Shown: positions 36,355 to 47,205, numbered from the stretch's first letter. The stretch is 63,157 nucleotides of DNA from Micrococcales bacterium (GCA_947483795.1 CANKLZ010000002.1:1-63157); one strand, 5' to 3'. Numbers and translations are program-made. The notes: a model not told the origin generated them from the letters alone.

Positions 36355-37598
36355 AGCGTTCACCAACGCTGGTTCTCACAGTCGCAGGCCTAGCATATTT
36401 TCTAGCAGTCACACAACGATCATCTTTGGGTGTCGCTACTCTCACCGCTAGTGAAAGGTTCGACACTAACGCCCAACAACTGGCAACTCTCGCAGTATTC
36501 CAACTGGTGGTTTATGCTGCTATGCAAATTCCAGTAGGTATCCTGCTCGATAGATTCGGGGCAAAACTACTTCTAGGAGTTGGTGCTGCAATCATGGCTG
36601 TTGGTCAACTCATAGTTGCCTTCGCACCAGCGCTCGAATACGCAGTGCTCGGAAGAATGCTAGTTGGAATGGGAGATAGCTTCACATTCATCTCCATGAT
36701 TCGAATGGTCAATGGTTGGTACAGCGGTTCAAAAGCCTCCAAGCTTCAACAGTATCTTTCGACTATCGGTCAAACAGGTCAGTTCTTTTCAGCTGTGCCG
36801 TTTTGGCTGATGCTTGAAACTCTTGGCTGGCAACCTGCCTTCGCGATAATGGCAACTGCATCGCTTTTGGTTCTGCTCTTAGTGATTTCATTCACTTCAA
36901 ATGAAGCTCCTGGGACCAAACATTTAGAGGGTTCAGTATCGCTCAGAGGCGCAATAAATCAGTTGGTCGAGAATGTTAGAAATCCCGGAATACGAATGGC
37001 TTTCTGGACACACTTCTCTACCCAACCAACCACTACATCGATTTCACTGCTTTGGGCTGTTCCATATTTGGTTACTGCGGAAGGGCAATCACATGAGTTT
37101 GCGGCGCTAACACTGACACTCATGGTTGTGTTTGGGTTCGTAACTGGACCAATTATTGCTGAGATTTGTGCCAGAGCACCAGAACTCAGAACCAAACTTG
37201 TTTACTCAGTTGTTGGAAGCACAGTAGCGGCTTGGTTGGTTTTGCTTCTCGTTCCTGGGAAGGCGTCATCAGGCCTACTACTTGCTTGCTTTCTAGTAAT
37301 CTCAATCGGCGGACCGGCTTCGATGGTCGCATTTGACTTCTCCAAAGACTTTGCGCCGAGGCAAAGACTTGGGTCGGCCAATGGATTTGCCAACGTGGGT
37401 GGCTTCTTGGCTACTTTCGTCATGATGTATCTGACTGGACTTGTTATCGATTTGCTTCACGATCCAGCATCTGGAGTAGATAGATATAACGTTGACAGTT
37501 TCAGGTGGGGTTTCGCAGCTCAATTCATCGTTATTGCTGTTGGAATAACTCTCTTCACAATTGAAAAGCGAAGAACTTCATTATCTTCCTCGCTTTAG
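36351..37598 (+). CDS. MFS transporter, probable CTG start
   Basis: 415-residue major facilitator with about twelve helices and the motif-A region GILLDRFGAKLLLG between helices 2 and 3. The first ATG-like codon in frame is TTG 36426, but that start would remove helix 1 (LVLTVAGLAYFLAVTQRSS). The frame is open back to 36336; its only plausible start is CTG 36351, which overlaps the PAC2 stop as CTGA and has AGAGGA six bases upstream. It gives MKRSPTLVL. Substrate unknown. Confidence 0.85.
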   Translation: MKRSPTLVLTVAGLAYFLAVTQRSSLGVATLTASERFDTNAQQLATLAVFQLVVYAAMQIPVGILLDRFGAKLLLGVGAAIMAVGQLIVAFAPALEYAVLGRMLVGMGDSFTFISMIRMVNGWYSGSKASKLQQYLSTIGQTGQFFSAVPFWLMLETLGWQPAFAIMATASLLVLLLVISFTSNEAPGTKHLEGSVSLRGAINQLVENVRNPGIRMAFWTHFSTQPTTTSISLLWAVPYLVTAEGQSHEFAALTLTLMVVFGFVTGPIIAEICARAPELRTKLVYSVVGSTVAAWLVLLLVPGKASSGLLLACFLVISIGGPASMVAFDFSKDFAPRQRLGSANGFANVGGFLATFVMMYLTGLVIDLLHDPASGVDRYNVDSFRWGFAAQFIVIAVGITLFTIEKRRTSLSSSL

Positions 37599-37781
37599 GG
37601 AATAGAAGCGGAACCTTTTGGGTTTCAACACCTGTAACTACCATTTGGCTCCGTTGTCCCGTAAACATGGAATTTAGTGGCATAATCGAGACAAGACCCA
37701 GTCATTTCAGCCGATTTGACATGGGTCTTCGTAATGCCCGAAATTTCGTACTGGTCAACCTCATAGAAACTATAGGTTCTC

Positions 37782-39335
37782 ATGGCTTCAAAACCGACTA
37801 AGGCTTCTGCTGCATCTGCGGCAAAGAAAACCGTCGCGCCTAAAGAAAAAACCAAGGCTAAAGCGACAAGCGCAACAACTAAAGGAAAAACCATCAAATC
37901 TTCACCTAGCAAAGCAACGACAGTAAAGGCAGCCAAAGCCGAAGTCAAAACTAAGTCTGTCGCCAAGAAGCCAACCGCTAAAGTCGTGGCCAAGGCAACT
38001 AAACCTGTCGCGAAAACAGCAAAACCAGTGGTAAGGGTAGCAACTAAGAAAGTTGTAGCAAAGCCAGTTGCAAAAAAAGTGGTGAAGCCTGCGGCGAAGC
38101 CAGTTGCTACCGTCAAAGCTAAGGCATCGACAAAAGCAGAGGCTAAACCTCTCTCTAAGTCCACAGTTAAGGCTCCGAAGAAGATTGCTTCACCAAAGGA
38201 TATACTTCCAGCTGGAATTGATGTTGATGAAGATGAGGATGATTTAGATCCTGAGGTGCTGGTTAGCGAAGCGGAAGTAGACGTTATTGTCGCAGATGTT
38301 GAAGAGGTCATTCCAGAAGTTGAAGATGATGATGACCAACCAGTAGTTCCCGAGGGTGCTCTTGTCATTTCAAGCCGCGAAGAAGACGACATCCAGGTTC
38401 AAAGTACGAGCATCACTGGAGCAACTGCTGACCCAGTCAAAGACTACCTAAAGCAAATCGGTAAGGTTGCCTTGCTTAATGCCGAGCTTGAAGTTGAGCT
38501 CGCCAAGAGAATCGAAGCCGGACTTTTTGCTGAAGAGAAGATAGCTACAGATAAGAAGTTGAGCAAGGACATGGCTCGTGACTTGAAATGGGTTGTGAAA
38601 GATGGACAACGAGCTAAGAGCCACCTATTAGAGGCTAACCTTCGACTTGTTGTAAGCCTTGCCAAGCGCTACACCGGTCGAGGTATGCAGTTCCTTGACC
38701 TAATCCAAGAGGGAAACCTTGGACTTATTCGTGCAGTTGAGAAGTTTGACTACACCAAGGGTTATAAGTTCTCGACATATGCAACCTGGTGGATTCGACA
38801 GGCCATCACAAGAGCGATGGCAGATCAGGCGAGAACAATTCGTATTCCAGTACACATGGTGGAAGTCATTAACAAACTTTCTCGCGTGCAAAGGCAGTTG
38901 TTGCAAGATCTTGGTCGCGAACCAACTCCTGAAGAACTGGCCCGCGAGCTAGACATGACTCCAGAAAAAGTTGTCGAAGTTCAAAAGTATGGCCGCGAAC
39001 CAATTTCACTTTCAACTCCTTTAGGTGAAGACGGTGACTCAGAGTTCGGTGACCTAATTGAAGATACCGAAGCTGTGCAGCCTGCAGATGCCGTGGCATT
39101 TAGGATCATGCAGCGTGAGATCGAGCGACTTCTTGATACCTTGACTCCTCGTGAAGCAGCGGTTATTCGAAGCAGGTACGGAATTGGCGATGGAGTTATG
39201 AAGACCCTAGACCAAATCGGTGAAGACCACGGTGTAACTCGTGAACGCATTCGCCAGATTGAAGCGAAGACTATGTCCAAGCTAAAGCACCCATCCCGTG
39301 CTCAATGGCTTAGAGATTTCATCAAAGAGAGTTAG
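37782..39335 (+). CDS. sigA: Primary sigma factor
   Basis: 517-residue principal sigma-70 factor. Residues 1-about 130 are a Lys/Ala/Pro-rich tail followed by an acidic segment (about 145-190), then regions 1.2-4: region 1.2 ([11 protein letters not shown]), 2 ([15 protein letters not shown]), 3, and 4 ([18 protein letters not shown]). It directs transcription of housekeeping genes and should recognise the TAnnnT -10 elements seen here. The basic N-terminal tail is typical of actinobacterial SigA. The 183 bases upstream (37599-37781) hold its promoter region; a TTGACA at 37716 has no good -10 partner. Confidence 0.96.
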   Translation: MASKPTKASAASAAKKTVAPKEKTKAKATSATTKGKTIKSSPSKATTVKAAKAEVKTKSVAKKPTAKVVAKATKPVAKTAKPVVRVATKKVVAKPVAKKVVKPAAKPVATVKAKASTKAEAKPLSKSTVKAPKKIASPKDILPAGIDVDEDEDDLDPEVLVSEAEVDVIVADVEEVIPEVEDDDDQPVVPEGALVISSREEDDIQVQSTSITGATADPVKDYLKQIGKVALLNAELEVELAKRIEAGLFAEEKIATDKKLSKDMARDLKWVVKDGQRAKSHLLEANLRLVVSLAKRYTGRGMQFLDLIQEGNLGLIRAVEKFDYTKGYKFSTYATWWIRQAITRAMADQARTIRIPVHMVEVINKLSRVQRQLLQDLGREPTPEELARELDMTPEKVVEVQKYGREPISLSTPLGEDGDSEFGDLIEDTEAVQPADAVAFRIMQREIERLLDTLTPREAAVIRSRYGIGDGVMKTLDQIGEDHGVTRERIRQIEAKTMSKLKHPSRAQWLRDFIKES

Positions 39336-39338
39336 TCA

Positions 39339-40607
39339 TTGTTTTACCTTCCAGCATTGCTAATCGGGCGACTAATTCGTTTCGCAGTTCGATTTGTAAG
39401 ACCTGGTGGAGGTTCAGCGTTACCGGGTTTAGTCGTAAGCAAGTTAGCCCCTAATCTCGTTTATAAATCGCTGAACTCTTTCAAAGACGGACTGGTTGTA
39501 ATAACTGGTACCGCAGGTAAGTCAACAACTACCAAGATGGTCGTTGCAGTTGTTAGGGCTCATGGAAAAGAAGTATTTACTAATCCCTCGACTGCCAACA
39601 TTCAGCAGGGATTCTTCAGCACAATAGTTCGTCACGGAGACCTTTTTGGCAAGGTTCCTGGTTCTATCGCAATTCTGGAAATGGACGAAGGCCATGCCGC
39701 TCGAATAGTTTCAAAAGTGAAGCCGATTACTTCAGTAATCCTCAATGTCTTCGAAGACCAACTAGATAGATTCATCGATCCAGCTTTAGTGCGAGAAAAA
39801 TTAGCTCAAGTTGCTAAAGCCACTGAGGGAACTGTCATCCTCAACGCTGACGATCAGAACTGTTTACAAATCGCTTCGTCACTAGATAATCCAATCCAGT
39901 ACTTCGGTCTTTCAGAAAAAGTAACTCAGTCAAGTGCAAGCCATATGGATTATGCGCAAACATTCTTGGCTGCAATCGCTAAACCTACTGCTCAAAGCAT
40001 CGCTTTGGACTTGGATGGATTGAACTTGGAAGTTGAGATATCAAAAGAGAGAACTTCCTTCACTCTTCCAAGTCGGGGAACACACTTCGCTCTGGATGCC
40101 GTTGCTGCAATGGCGTGCGCAAAGCAGATTCTGGGTCACGAATTTGATTTGGAATTGGCAGCTGCAGTCCTCAATGAATTACCACCAGTGTTTTCAAGGG
40201 GAGAGGTTCGCAACATTAATGGCGAAGCTTGCGAATTCATATTGGTACAGAATCCAATAAGCATGCAGTTGAACCTAGACAACTTACCTAAGCATCTAGG
40301 GCAAGTTATGTTCGCGATAGGTAGGGATGTGCACGATCCGTCTTGGATGTGGACTGTTGATTACTCAGCTCTTAAGAATGTGCACACGGTTACTGGATTC
40401 AACTACGCGGATGCAGCTTTGGTTTTGTCATATAACGATGTTGGCATTGAAGTGATCGAGCCTGAGTACCACGATGCTATTGATAGTTTCTTTGCTTTAC
40501 CAGCTCCAGCTGAGGGAATGAAGACCGTTATCTACAGCGCTGACGCAATGCGCAGGCTAAGGCGCTACATGGGTTTTACCGATCCAGAGGATGTCGAACG
40601 TGGCTAA
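39339..40607 (+). CDS. murT: MurT-like Mur ligase (DUF1727), without zinc ribbon
   Basis: 422-residue Mur-ligase homologue like MurT, which with GatD amidates the alpha-carboxyl of D-Glu in lipid II. It has the P-loop GTAGKSTTT (usual GTNGKTTT), MDEGHAARI, NVFEDQLDR, NADDQN, and the C-terminal catalytic-Asp region DVHDPSWMWTVDYSAL. The four-Cys zinc ribbon normally found after YFG is absent (about residues 190-230 have no Cys pairs). The start is TTG at 39339 after GAGAG, three bases from the sigA stop. A different amine donor is possible. Confidence 0.85.
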   Translation: MFYLPALLIGRLIRFAVRFVRPGGGSALPGLVVSKLAPNLVYKSLNSFKDGLVVITGTAGKSTTTKMVVAVVRAHGKEVFTNPSTANIQQGFFSTIVRHGDLFGKVPGSIAILEMDEGHAARIVSKVKPITSVILNVFEDQLDRFIDPALVREKLAQVAKATEGTVILNADDQNCLQIASSLDNPIQYFGLSEKVTQSSASHMDYAQTFLAAIAKPTAQSIALDLDGLNLEVEISKERTSFTLPSRGTHFALDAVAAMACAKQILGHEFDLELAAAVLNELPPVFSRGEVRNINGEACEFILVQNPISMQLNLDNLPKHLGQVMFAIGRDVHDPSWMWTVDYSALKNVHTVTGFNYADAALVLSYNDVGIEVIEPEYHDAIDSFFALPAPAEGMKTVIYSADAMRRLRRYMGFTDPEDVERG

Positions 40608-41187
40608 GATTTTTAAGTTTGCAGCGCTCTACCCAAAGCACCTTGATCTCAACGGAGATCATGGAAATCTATTGGTTCTCCAAAAACGTCTGGCTTGGCG
40701 AGGCGTTTCAGCGGACATAGTGTCTGTTACTAAGCCGACGGACTTAGAGCAATTCGACTTCGTTCTTTTAGGTCACGGATCTAGAGATGCCTGGGCTGAA
40801 GTCCTAAGGATAGATCCTGAATTGATTTCAAAAGTAGGGAAGCTGGTGAGAGCATCTAAGTCGGTTATGGCAATCAGCTCTGGATATGAGCTTCTAATAG
40901 AAGAGCTTGAGTCATCTTCGGTTTCTCATGCGAATCACGTAAGCGAGTTCCGAGTAGTGGACAAAGTTGTTGGTTACGTGAACAGCGATTTGGTGTTGCC
41001 AGAAATTCAGCAACTTAATCAGACGGTTATGACTTTATTTCATGGGCCTGTACTGGCTAAGAATCCAGAATTGGCAGACCAAGTAATCAGCAAAGCGGGC
41101 TGGTGTGATGTTGTAATAAGAAATCTCGAAATAGATTCAGTTAATGAACTTGCTTCGGCTAGTCGCAGGATAGCTTTCGAAGACTAG
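40600..41187 (+). CDS. gatD: GatD-like glutamine amidotransferase homologue, nucleophile Cys replaced by Ser
   Basis: 195 residues from GTG 40600 (AGAGG nine bases upstream; ATG 40591 is an alternative). The N-terminus LYPKHLDLNGDHGNLLVL and the C-terminal FHGPVLAKNPELAD are clearly GatD, the latter with the catalytic His. The nucleophile elbow, usually (C)GGYQLLG or CAGYQLLG, reads ISSGYELL, with AGC (40876-40878) in the Cys position; the only Cys is near the C-terminus. The central segment with the GFENHGGRT loop is missing, so the protein is about 45 residues short. Glutaminase activity is therefore unlikely. Confidence 0.8.
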   Translation: MAKIFKFAALYPKHLDLNGDHGNLLVLQKRLAWRGVSADIVSVTKPTDLEQFDFVLLGHGSRDAWAEVLRIDPELISKVGKLVRASKSVMAISSGYELLIEELESSSVSHANHVSEFRVVDKVVGYVNSDLVLPEIQQLNQTVMTLFHGPVLAKNPELADQVISKAGWCDVVIRNLEIDSVNELASASRRIAFED

Positions 41188-41405
41188 TTGAGTTTGTCTG
41201 TCTCGTCTTGCCAGGTGATTGCGATTGGTTTGAGTTTGTCTTTGTTTGCCGTTCCGTGATGTCCACAGAAAACAAGATCTCCTGAGGCTAGAACAACACG
41301 GATAAAAGCTTGAGCCCCACAGATGTCGCAGCGGTCAGCAGCGGTCAATGCTGGTAGTTCTGTGGCTTCTAAAACCACTTCGTTGGTGCTTTCTGTCTGT
41401 TCCAT
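41184..41405 (-). CDS. DUF7455 small zinc-ribbon protein
   Basis: 73 residues with CDICGAQA and CGHH metal-binding pairs, the pattern of DUF7455, an actinobacterial family near sigA and parE. The frame opens at 41492, but GGAGG six bases before ATG 41405 fixes this start. The stop overlaps the gatD stop by four bases (CTAG). Function unknown. Confidence 0.82.
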   Translation of the reverse strand: MEQTESTNEVVLEATELPALTAADRCDICGAQAFIRVVLASGDLVFCGHHGTANKDKLKPIAITWQDETDKLN

Positions 41406-41531
41406 TTGTTCCTCCATGACTACTACAACACAAGTACTTGAGTAAATGTTCCTCATTCGGCTGTATTTCGCTATCTGCGAATAGTTTTTCACTGTTTGAG
41501 TGTCCTAATCCTTTGATTTGCTGGTTCTGCT

Positions 41532-41537
41532 TAGGCT
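41532..41537 (+). promoter_or_regulatory. -10 element of leaderless parE
   Basis: TAGGCT exactly six bases before the ATG at 41544, with no ribosome site. Same spacing as the other leaderless starts. Confidence 0.5.
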
Positions 41538-41543
41538 TGATGC

Positions 41544-43625
41544 ATGACTTCAAGTGATTACTCGGCACGCCATCTCTCAGTCCTCGAAGGTCTTGAAGCT
41601 GTTCGAAAGCGTCCTGGAATGTACATTGGTTCCACCGATAGTCGTGGCTTGATTCACTGTCTTTGGGAAATTATCGACAACTCGGTGGATGAAGCTTTAG
41701 CAGGCTACGGAAAGCTCATCAGCATCGTTTTGCATAAAGACGGCAGTGTGGAGATTACGGATCAGGCGCGAGGCATTCCTGTCGATATTGAACCAAAAAC
41801 TGGACTAAGCGGTGTTGAAGTGGTCTTCACCAAGCTTCACGCCGGTGGCAAGTTTGGAAGTGGCTCTTACGCGGCTTCCGGTGGGCTCCACGGTGTAGGA
41901 GCCTCTGTCGTAAACGCTCTTTCAGAGCGATTAGAGGTAGAAGTAGACAGAGACGGCAAGACCTGGGCTATGTCCTTTCACAGAGGAGCTCCAGGGCTTT
42001 TTGATGATAAGAAGACGCTGGCTCCAGGAAATCCCTTCAAACCATTTAAAGACAAAAGTGTTCTCCGTGAAATTGGTAAAGTTGCCAAAAACAAAACCGG
42101 TTCCCGAGTTAGATTTTGGGCTGATCCTCAGATATTCGTAAAAGGAGCTGAGTTCGAACTAGAAGACATTCTTTCCAGAGCTCGCCAAACAGCTTTCTTG
42201 GTTCCTGGCCTGAAGCTGGTTGTTACCGATCAGCGCTCTGGAAAAGTTGCGAATCATGAATTTTTCTTCCAAGGTGGTATCGTCGAGTTCGTTGACTTCC
42301 TAGCAAAAGATGCACCCTTGAGTAATGTTTGGAGACTCAGCGGAAGTGGTGCTTACTCTGAAACCGTGCCAGTACTGAATGCCGCTGGCAACATGGAATC
42401 CAAAGAGGTGCAACGTAACTGTGAAGTAGATGTTGTTGTGCGTTGGGGAACAGATTACAACACTGAAATCAAAAGTTTTGTAAACATCATCGCCACGCCT
42501 AAGGGTGGAACTCACCTTCAGGGCTTCGAACAAGCTCTTCTTAAGGTGCTCAAGGCGCAAGCAGATGCTAACTCAAGAAAGTTCAAGTTAGGCAACGAAA
42601 AGATTGAAAAAGAAGACGTTACTGCTGGACTCACCGCTGTGGTTACAGTGCGTATCGCAGAGCCGCAATTCGAGGGTCAGACTAAAGAAATTCTTGGAAC
42701 TCCAGCAATAAAAAACATTGTCGCCAACATCGTTTCAAAAGCTCTCACCGATCGATTCAATTCATCCAAGCGTGAGGACAAAGCACAAACGGCTCTAGTC
42801 CTTGAAAAAGTTGTAAACGAGATGAAGTCGAGAATTTCTGCGAGGACGCATAAGGAGACTCAGCGCCGAAAGACCGCGTTGGAGTCATCCTCTTTACCTA
42901 CCAAACTTGTTGACTGTAGAACTCAAGATACCTTCGATTCCGAACTGATCATCGTAGAGGGTGAATCTGCCCTCGGCACAGCAAAACTAGCTAGAAATAG
43001 CGAATTCCAAGCACTGCTACCAATACGTGGAAAAATCCTCAACGTTCAAAAGGCAGCTATTACCGACATGCTCAATAACACTGAGTGTGCTTCAATCATT
43101 CAGGTCCTCGGAGCTGGCTCGGGTAGATCCTTCGACTTAGCTTCAGCGCGCTACGGAAAAATCATTTTGATGAGCGATGCAGATGTCGATGGCGCCCACA
43201 TCAGAACCTTGCTGCTAACCCTGTTTTATAAATACATGAGACCTCTAGTTGAGGATGGTCGAGTTTTTGCTGCTGTACCACCACTGCACAGGGTGGTAGT
43301 AATGAATCCTGGCACTAAGCCCAACGAAACCATTTACACATACTCGCAACCTGAACTTGAGGCACTCTTGGCGAAGTTGGCTAAAGCGGGCAAGAAGTAT
43401 CAAGAACCGATTCAGAGATACAAGGGTTTAGGTGAGATGGATGCTGATCAACTTGCTGAAACAACTATGGATCGTAAGAGTAGATCACTGCGAAGAGTGA
43501 CAGTCGATGACCTAGCCGCCGCTGAAACTATGTTCGAACTACTCATGGGTAATGAAGTTGCTCCGAGAAGAGACTTCATTGTGGACAAAGCCGAGTCCTT
43601 TGAGCGAGAAAGAATTGACGCTTAG
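41544..43625 (+). CDS. parE: DNA topoisomerase IV subunit B (type II topoisomerase ATPase)
   Basis: 693 residues. GHKL ATPase motifs [22 protein letters not shown] and [21 protein letters not shown] motifs [11 protein letters not shown] and [14 protein letters not shown]. It partners with the ParC-like subunit encoded convergently downstream. As gyrB/gyrA are expected near the origin, this second set is assigned to topoisomerase IV (decatenation). The parE and parC stops overlap by four bases (TTAG). Confidence 0.93.
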   Translation: MTSSDYSARHLSVLEGLEAVRKRPGMYIGSTDSRGLIHCLWEIIDNSVDEALAGYGKLISIVLHKDGSVEITDQARGIPVDIEPKTGLSGVEVVFTKLHAGGKFGSGSYAASGGLHGVGASVVNALSERLEVEVDRDGKTWAMSFHRGAPGLFDDKKTLAPGNPFKPFKDKSVLREIGKVAKNKTGSRVRFWADPQIFVKGAEFELEDILSRARQTAFLVPGLKLVVTDQRSGKVANHEFFFQGGIVEFVDFLAKDAPLSNVWRLSGSGAYSETVPVLNAAGNMESKEVQRNCEVDVVVRWGTDYNTEIKSFVNIIATPKGGTHLQGFEQALLKVLKAQADANSRKFKLGNEKIEKEDVTAGLTAVVTVRIAEPQFEGQTKEILGTPAIKNIVANIVSKALTDRFNSSKREDKAQTALVLEKVVNEMKSRISARTHKETQRRKTALESSSLPTKLVDCRTQDTFDSELIIVEGESALGTAKLARNSEFQALLPIRGKILNVQKAAITDMLNNTECASIIQVLGAGSGRSFDLASARYGKIILMSDADVDGAHIRTLLLTLFYKYMRPLVEDGRVFAAVPPLHRVVVMNPGTKPNETIYTYSQPELEALLAKLAKAGKKYQEPIQRYKGLGEMDADQLAETTMDRKSRSLRRVTVDDLAAAETMFELLMGNEVAPRRDFIVDKAESFERERIDA

Positions 43626-46048
43626 TCTCTTCCTGCCGAAATAATAGTTGCACTCAACGGTGTACCTGAAGCATCTCTTTTTGCTAAATACTCTGGAGTT
43701 TCAAGTGGTTTGCCTGCTGAGGCGCAAGCCAAAATTGGTGAGTTGCCGACATAAGCGAAGTACAGCTGGTTCTCATCCCGAATGAACTTATGCGCTCGCA
43801 CACCTCCTGTAGCCCTTCCTTTAGCCGGGAACTCAGTTATCTCAGTGATCTTCGCGCTTCCAGAGTCAACCGCTCCTAGTGACTCACTGTTGCTTGCGGC
43901 GGTAAGCACCTGTGTGTCCTTGGTCACCTTTATCGAAGTGAAGAAGATTGCTTGTGAGCCTTCGGAGAGTTTTATGCCAGCCATACCGGCAGCTCCTCTA
44001 CCTTGTGGTCGAACTGATGCTGCATCGAATCTCAGAAGTTGTGCATCATTTGTGACGAACACAAGAGTGTCTTTTTCGGTGCTAACTTCAGCTCCGATCA
44101 CAGCATCTCCAGATTTTAGTGAGATCACTTCGAACTCAGTTTTAGGCAGGAAGTCGGAACTCAATCGTTTGACTACACCCAACTTTGTTCCAATCGCTAT
44201 CACTGTGTTGTCAGTTAGTTCGAATGCACCGATCAATTTAGTTTGCTTAGGAATGCCCAGGAACTCAGCAGCAGATACGGATTCAGTTGCTTCGAAAGAT
44301 CCATCATTAGCTGGTATGTCACCAGCATGAACTCGATGCATTACACCGTCTGAGGTTAGGAAACCGATGTAGCTTCTAGTCGTGCTCGAGATAACTGTTC
44401 GAAATGCATCATGTTTTTTGCGCTTAGCGCTTGGAGTGGGTGCCAATGTAGTTCTAAGAACCTGGCCACTAGCTGTGAGTACGATGAAGCAAGGCGAGTC
44501 AGCCAGCTGAGCATCGATAGCCGCGGCCCTTGCAGAACTTACTGGTTTTACTTCGGTGACGCCATCGCTAATTGTGGATCTTCGGTCATCGCCATACTTG
44601 GCTGCGACTTCTTCAAGTTCATTAGCAACAACATCTCTAAGGTTCTTTTCTGCTGACAGAATTCTTTTGAGTTCAGCAATCTCTTTAGAAAGGGATTTGC
44701 TCTCTGCTTCTAATTCGAGCTTCGAAAACTTGGTTAGTCGTCGAAGTTTTAGTTCCAAAATGTATTCAGCTTGTATCTCTGACAACGTGAACTTGGCCAT
44801 GAGTTTCTTGCGAGCATCATCAACTTCATCTGCCGCCCTGATGATTTTGATGACTTCGTCAATGCTCAGTATTGCTTTAAGGAGACCTTCGACTAAATGC
44901 AATCTGGCCAGTTTCTTGCCGAGCCTATTTTCGCTGCGTCGCTTTACAACGACGACTCGGTGAGCTAGGTAAACACCGAGCATGTCTCTTAGTCCAAGTG
45001 TTTCCGGTCGTCCATCAACAAGAGCTACGTTATTGATGCTAAAAGAGTCTTCAAGCGGAGTGAATCGATATAGAAGATCTAGCACAACATTTGGGTCGAA
45101 TCCGGTTTTGAGTTCAATTACTAACTTGAGCCCATTCGTTCTGTCGGTTAAGTCGATGACATCGGCAATTCCCTGAAGCTTTTTGTTTGTAACTCCGTCT
45201 TTGATTTTCTCAATGATTCGCTCTGGTCCAATTAGGTAGGGGAGCTCTGTGACAACCAGAGCAAGCTTTCTCGGGGACACGCTTTCGATAGAAACCTTAG
45301 CTCTGGTCTTAAAGCTTCCTCGACCAGTTTCGTAGGCCTCCCTAATACCCTCGGTGCCCATGATGATTCCACCAGAAGGTAGGTCGGGGCCAGGAATGAA
45401 CTTCATAAGATCAGCAGAGGTAACTTTTGGATTTCCAAGAAGGTGAATAGCGCCAGCGATGACTTCACGCATGTTGTGTGGCGCCATGTTAGTAGCCATA
45501 CCCACGGCGATACCAGAGGATCCGTTAACGAGAAGGTTTGGGAATGCAGCAGGCAAAACTTCAGGTTCTGAGAGTTGGGCATCGTAGTTAGGTTTGAAAT
45601 CAACTACGTCCTCATCAAGACCTTCGTTCATGATGAGCGCTGCCGCTGCAAGTCTGGTCTCTGTGTATCGAGATGCTGCTGGACCATCGTCCAAAGAACC
45701 GAAGTTACCGTGGCCATCAATCATTGGCACTCTTAGAGTGAAAGGCTGTGACATCCTGACCATAGCGTCATAGATGGCCCCGTCGCCGTGAGGGTGGAGT
45801 TTTCCCATAACTTCACCCACTACTCGAGCGGATTTCACGTGGCCCTTATCGGGCCTCAGACCCATTTCTCCCATCTGGAAGATTATTCTTCGCTGCACAG
45901 GCTTGAGCCCGTCCCTAGCGTCTGGAAGAGCACGGGCATAGATAACTGAATATGAATACTCGAGGAATGAGTCGCTTAGCTCTTGAGTTAAGGCAATGTC
46001 AACGATTCGCTCATCTGGGAATCGGTTTTCAGACTTCTTATTAGTCAT
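43622..46048 (-). CDS. parC: DNA topoisomerase IV subunit A
   Basis: 808 residues. The breakage-reunion domain shows [11 protein letters not shown], the active-site Tyr in [10 protein letters not shown], and [10 protein letters not shown]; a coiled-coil arm and a C-terminal beta-propeller follow. The GyrA box (QRRGGKG) is not seen; the closest repeat is PQGRGAAGM, consistent with ParC. The ATG has AGAAAG upstream. Divergent from the phosphodiesterase gene across 44 bases. Confidence 0.93.
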   Translation of the reverse strand: MTNKKSENRFPDERIVDIALTQELSDSFLEYSYSVIYARALPDARDGLKPVQRRIIFQMGEMGLRPDKGHVKSARVVGEVMGKLHPHGDGAIYDAMVRMSQPFTLRVPMIDGHGNFGSLDDGPAASRYTETRLAAAALIMNEGLDEDVVDFKPNYDAQLSEPEVLPAAFPNLLVNGSSGIAVGMATNMAPHNMREVIAGAIHLLGNPKVTSADLMKFIPGPDLPSGGIIMGTEGIREAYETGRGSFKTRAKVSIESVSPRKLALVVTELPYLIGPERIIEKIKDGVTNKKLQGIADVIDLTDRTNGLKLVIELKTGFDPNVVLDLLYRFTPLEDSFSINNVALVDGRPETLGLRDMLGVYLAHRVVVVKRRSENRLGKKLARLHLVEGLLKAILSIDEVIKIIRAADEVDDARKKLMAKFTLSEIQAEYILELKLRRLTKFSKLELEAESKSLSKEIAELKRILSAEKNLRDVVANELEEVAAKYGDDRRSTISDGVTEVKPVSSARAAAIDAQLADSPCFIVLTASGQVLRTTLAPTPSAKRKKHDAFRTVISSTTRSYIGFLTSDGVMHRVHAGDIPANDGSFEATESVSAAEFLGIPKQTKLIGAFELTDNTVIAIGTKLGVVKRLSSDFLPKTEFEVISLKSGDAVIGAEVSTEKDTLVFVTNDAQLLRFDAASVRPQGRGAAGMAGIKLSEGSQAIFFTSIKVTKDTQVLTAASNSESLGAVDSGSAKITEITEFPAKGRATGGVRAHKFIRDENQLYFAYVGNSPILACASAGKPLETPEYLAKRDASGTPLSATIISAGRD

Positions 46049-46092
46049 GGTCTTTCTAGTGGCTAAAAGTGGGCTGTGGCAGACTTGTCTCT

Positions 46093-47205
46093 ATGTCTTC
46101 GATGCTACCTGCACCTCCCAAATCATTGGGGAAGCTAGGCGATGTGTTGATAAGCGCACTCGCCAGCGTCAGAGGAGAATCAAACCCCCTGTCTTTGCCC
46201 AAACGTCGATCAGTTTTGGTTTTACTCGTGGATGGCCTTGGCATGAAAAACATTAAGGACGCGGGGGCTTACGCAGGGTTTCTGAACAAGCAGCAATCCA
46301 TCGAAGCCTCTTGTTTTTACCCTTCAACTACTGCCTCGAGCATCGTTTCATTTTCAACTGGAGTTCCCCCTTGGGAGAACAATTTCATCGGATACCAGGT
46401 GTTCGATCGTGAGAGTAATCAAGCCATGAATCTACTTTCTGGTTGGGAATCTCAAGGACATGCGAAAGCCTTTCAGGGAATTCCAACAGTGTCTGAGAAA
46501 GCTATTTCATCAGGAATTGAATTCCACACCATAGCTCCCGCTGTTTACAAAGAGACAGGCTTCACCGCTGCAACTATGCGTGGGTCAGCTTTTCACGGAC
46601 TGAGTTCAATTGCTGAAAGGTTTGCTAAAGCACGAGCATTGTTGGCTGCGGGCGAGCCTAAAGTTGTATACCTCTATGTTCCTGAGTTGGATCAAACAGC
46701 GCATGCAAAAGGTTGTAAGTCCACAGAGTGGTTAAACCTATTAGAGGATGTGGATGCCGAGATTTCTTCACTGGCCAATTCTTTACCAAAGAACACCGGT
46801 TTAATCGTTACGGCTGACCATGGCATTGTTGACATTTCCAAAAGCAATCATGTTTATCTTGACGAGTACCTTAGCGAATCTGAGTTGCTGTTCGTTGGTG
46901 GTGACACAAGGGGATTGTTTGTGTATCTAATGGAGCCGAGCAAACTCGAGCCGACGCTGGATTTGTTAGAAAGCCTGGTAGGCGAATCATGCTATTTAGT
47001 AACTCCGCAGAACCTCATAGATTCTGGATATTGGAAGCCGATTAGTAAGAACTCGATTGTTCCAGACTTCATAGTTTTGGCAAAGAAGGAAGTTGCTCTC
47101 TATCACCGTGCGTTTGCCAAGCGAAAATCGCTAGAAATGATTGGCCACCATGGATCTATTTCAAGCGCTGAGATGTTAATACCTCTGATGACTTTTGGTT
47201 TCTAA
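46093..47205 (+). CDS. Alkaline-phosphatase superfamily phosphodiesterase/pyrophosphatase
   Basis: 370 residues. Metal and nucleophile motifs: VDGLGMKN (Asp), FYPSTTASSIVSFSTG (Thr nucleophile), VPELDQTAHAKG, and TADHGIVD near 255. It is a soluble member of the type I phosphodiesterase/nucleotide pyrophosphatase group found beside parC and sepH in actinobacteria. ATG 46093 is chosen over GTG 46069; ATG 46102 is possible. Substrate unknown. Confidence 0.88.
   Translation: MSSMLPAPPKSLGKLGDVLISALASVRGESNPLSLPKRRSVLVLLVDGLGMKNIKDAGAYAGFLNKQQSIEASCFYPSTTASSIVSFSTGVPPWENNFIGYQVFDRESNQAMNLLSGWESQGHAKAFQGIPTVSEKAISSGIEFHTIAPAVYKETGFTAATMRGSAFHGLSSIAERFAKARALLAAGEPKVVYLYVPELDQTAHAKGCKSTEWLNLLEDVDAEISSLANSLPKNTGLIVTADHGIVDISKSNHVYLDEYLSESELLFVGGDTRGLFVYLMEPSKLEPTLDLLESLVGESCYLVTPQNLIDSGYWKPISKNSIVPDFIVLAKKEVALYHRAFAKRKSLEMIGHHGSISSAEMLIPLMTFGF

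Noticed and set aside
37716-37744. TTGACA upstream of sigA as a -35 box.
   Set aside because: No TAnnnT hexamer at 16-19 bases downstream; the real sigA promoter could not be fixed.
37625-38392. 255-codon open frame antisense to the start of sigA, rich in Ser/Thr/Ala/Phe.
   Set aside because: It mirrors the Lys/Ala/acidic codons of the SigA N-terminal tail, has no ribosome site or recognisable domain, and the sense protein is certain.
40591-40602. ATG at 40591 as gatD start.
   Set aside because: AGAGG lies directly against it; GTG 40600 has proper spacing and a better family N-terminus. It does not affect the Cys-to-Ser observation.
43622-46048. Whether the parE/parC pair could be the only gyrase (gyrB/gyrA).
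   Set aside because: The GyrA box is missing in the A subunit and the locus beside sigA/sepH is the topoisomerase IV locus in Micrococcales; gyrase is expected near dnaA outside the window.
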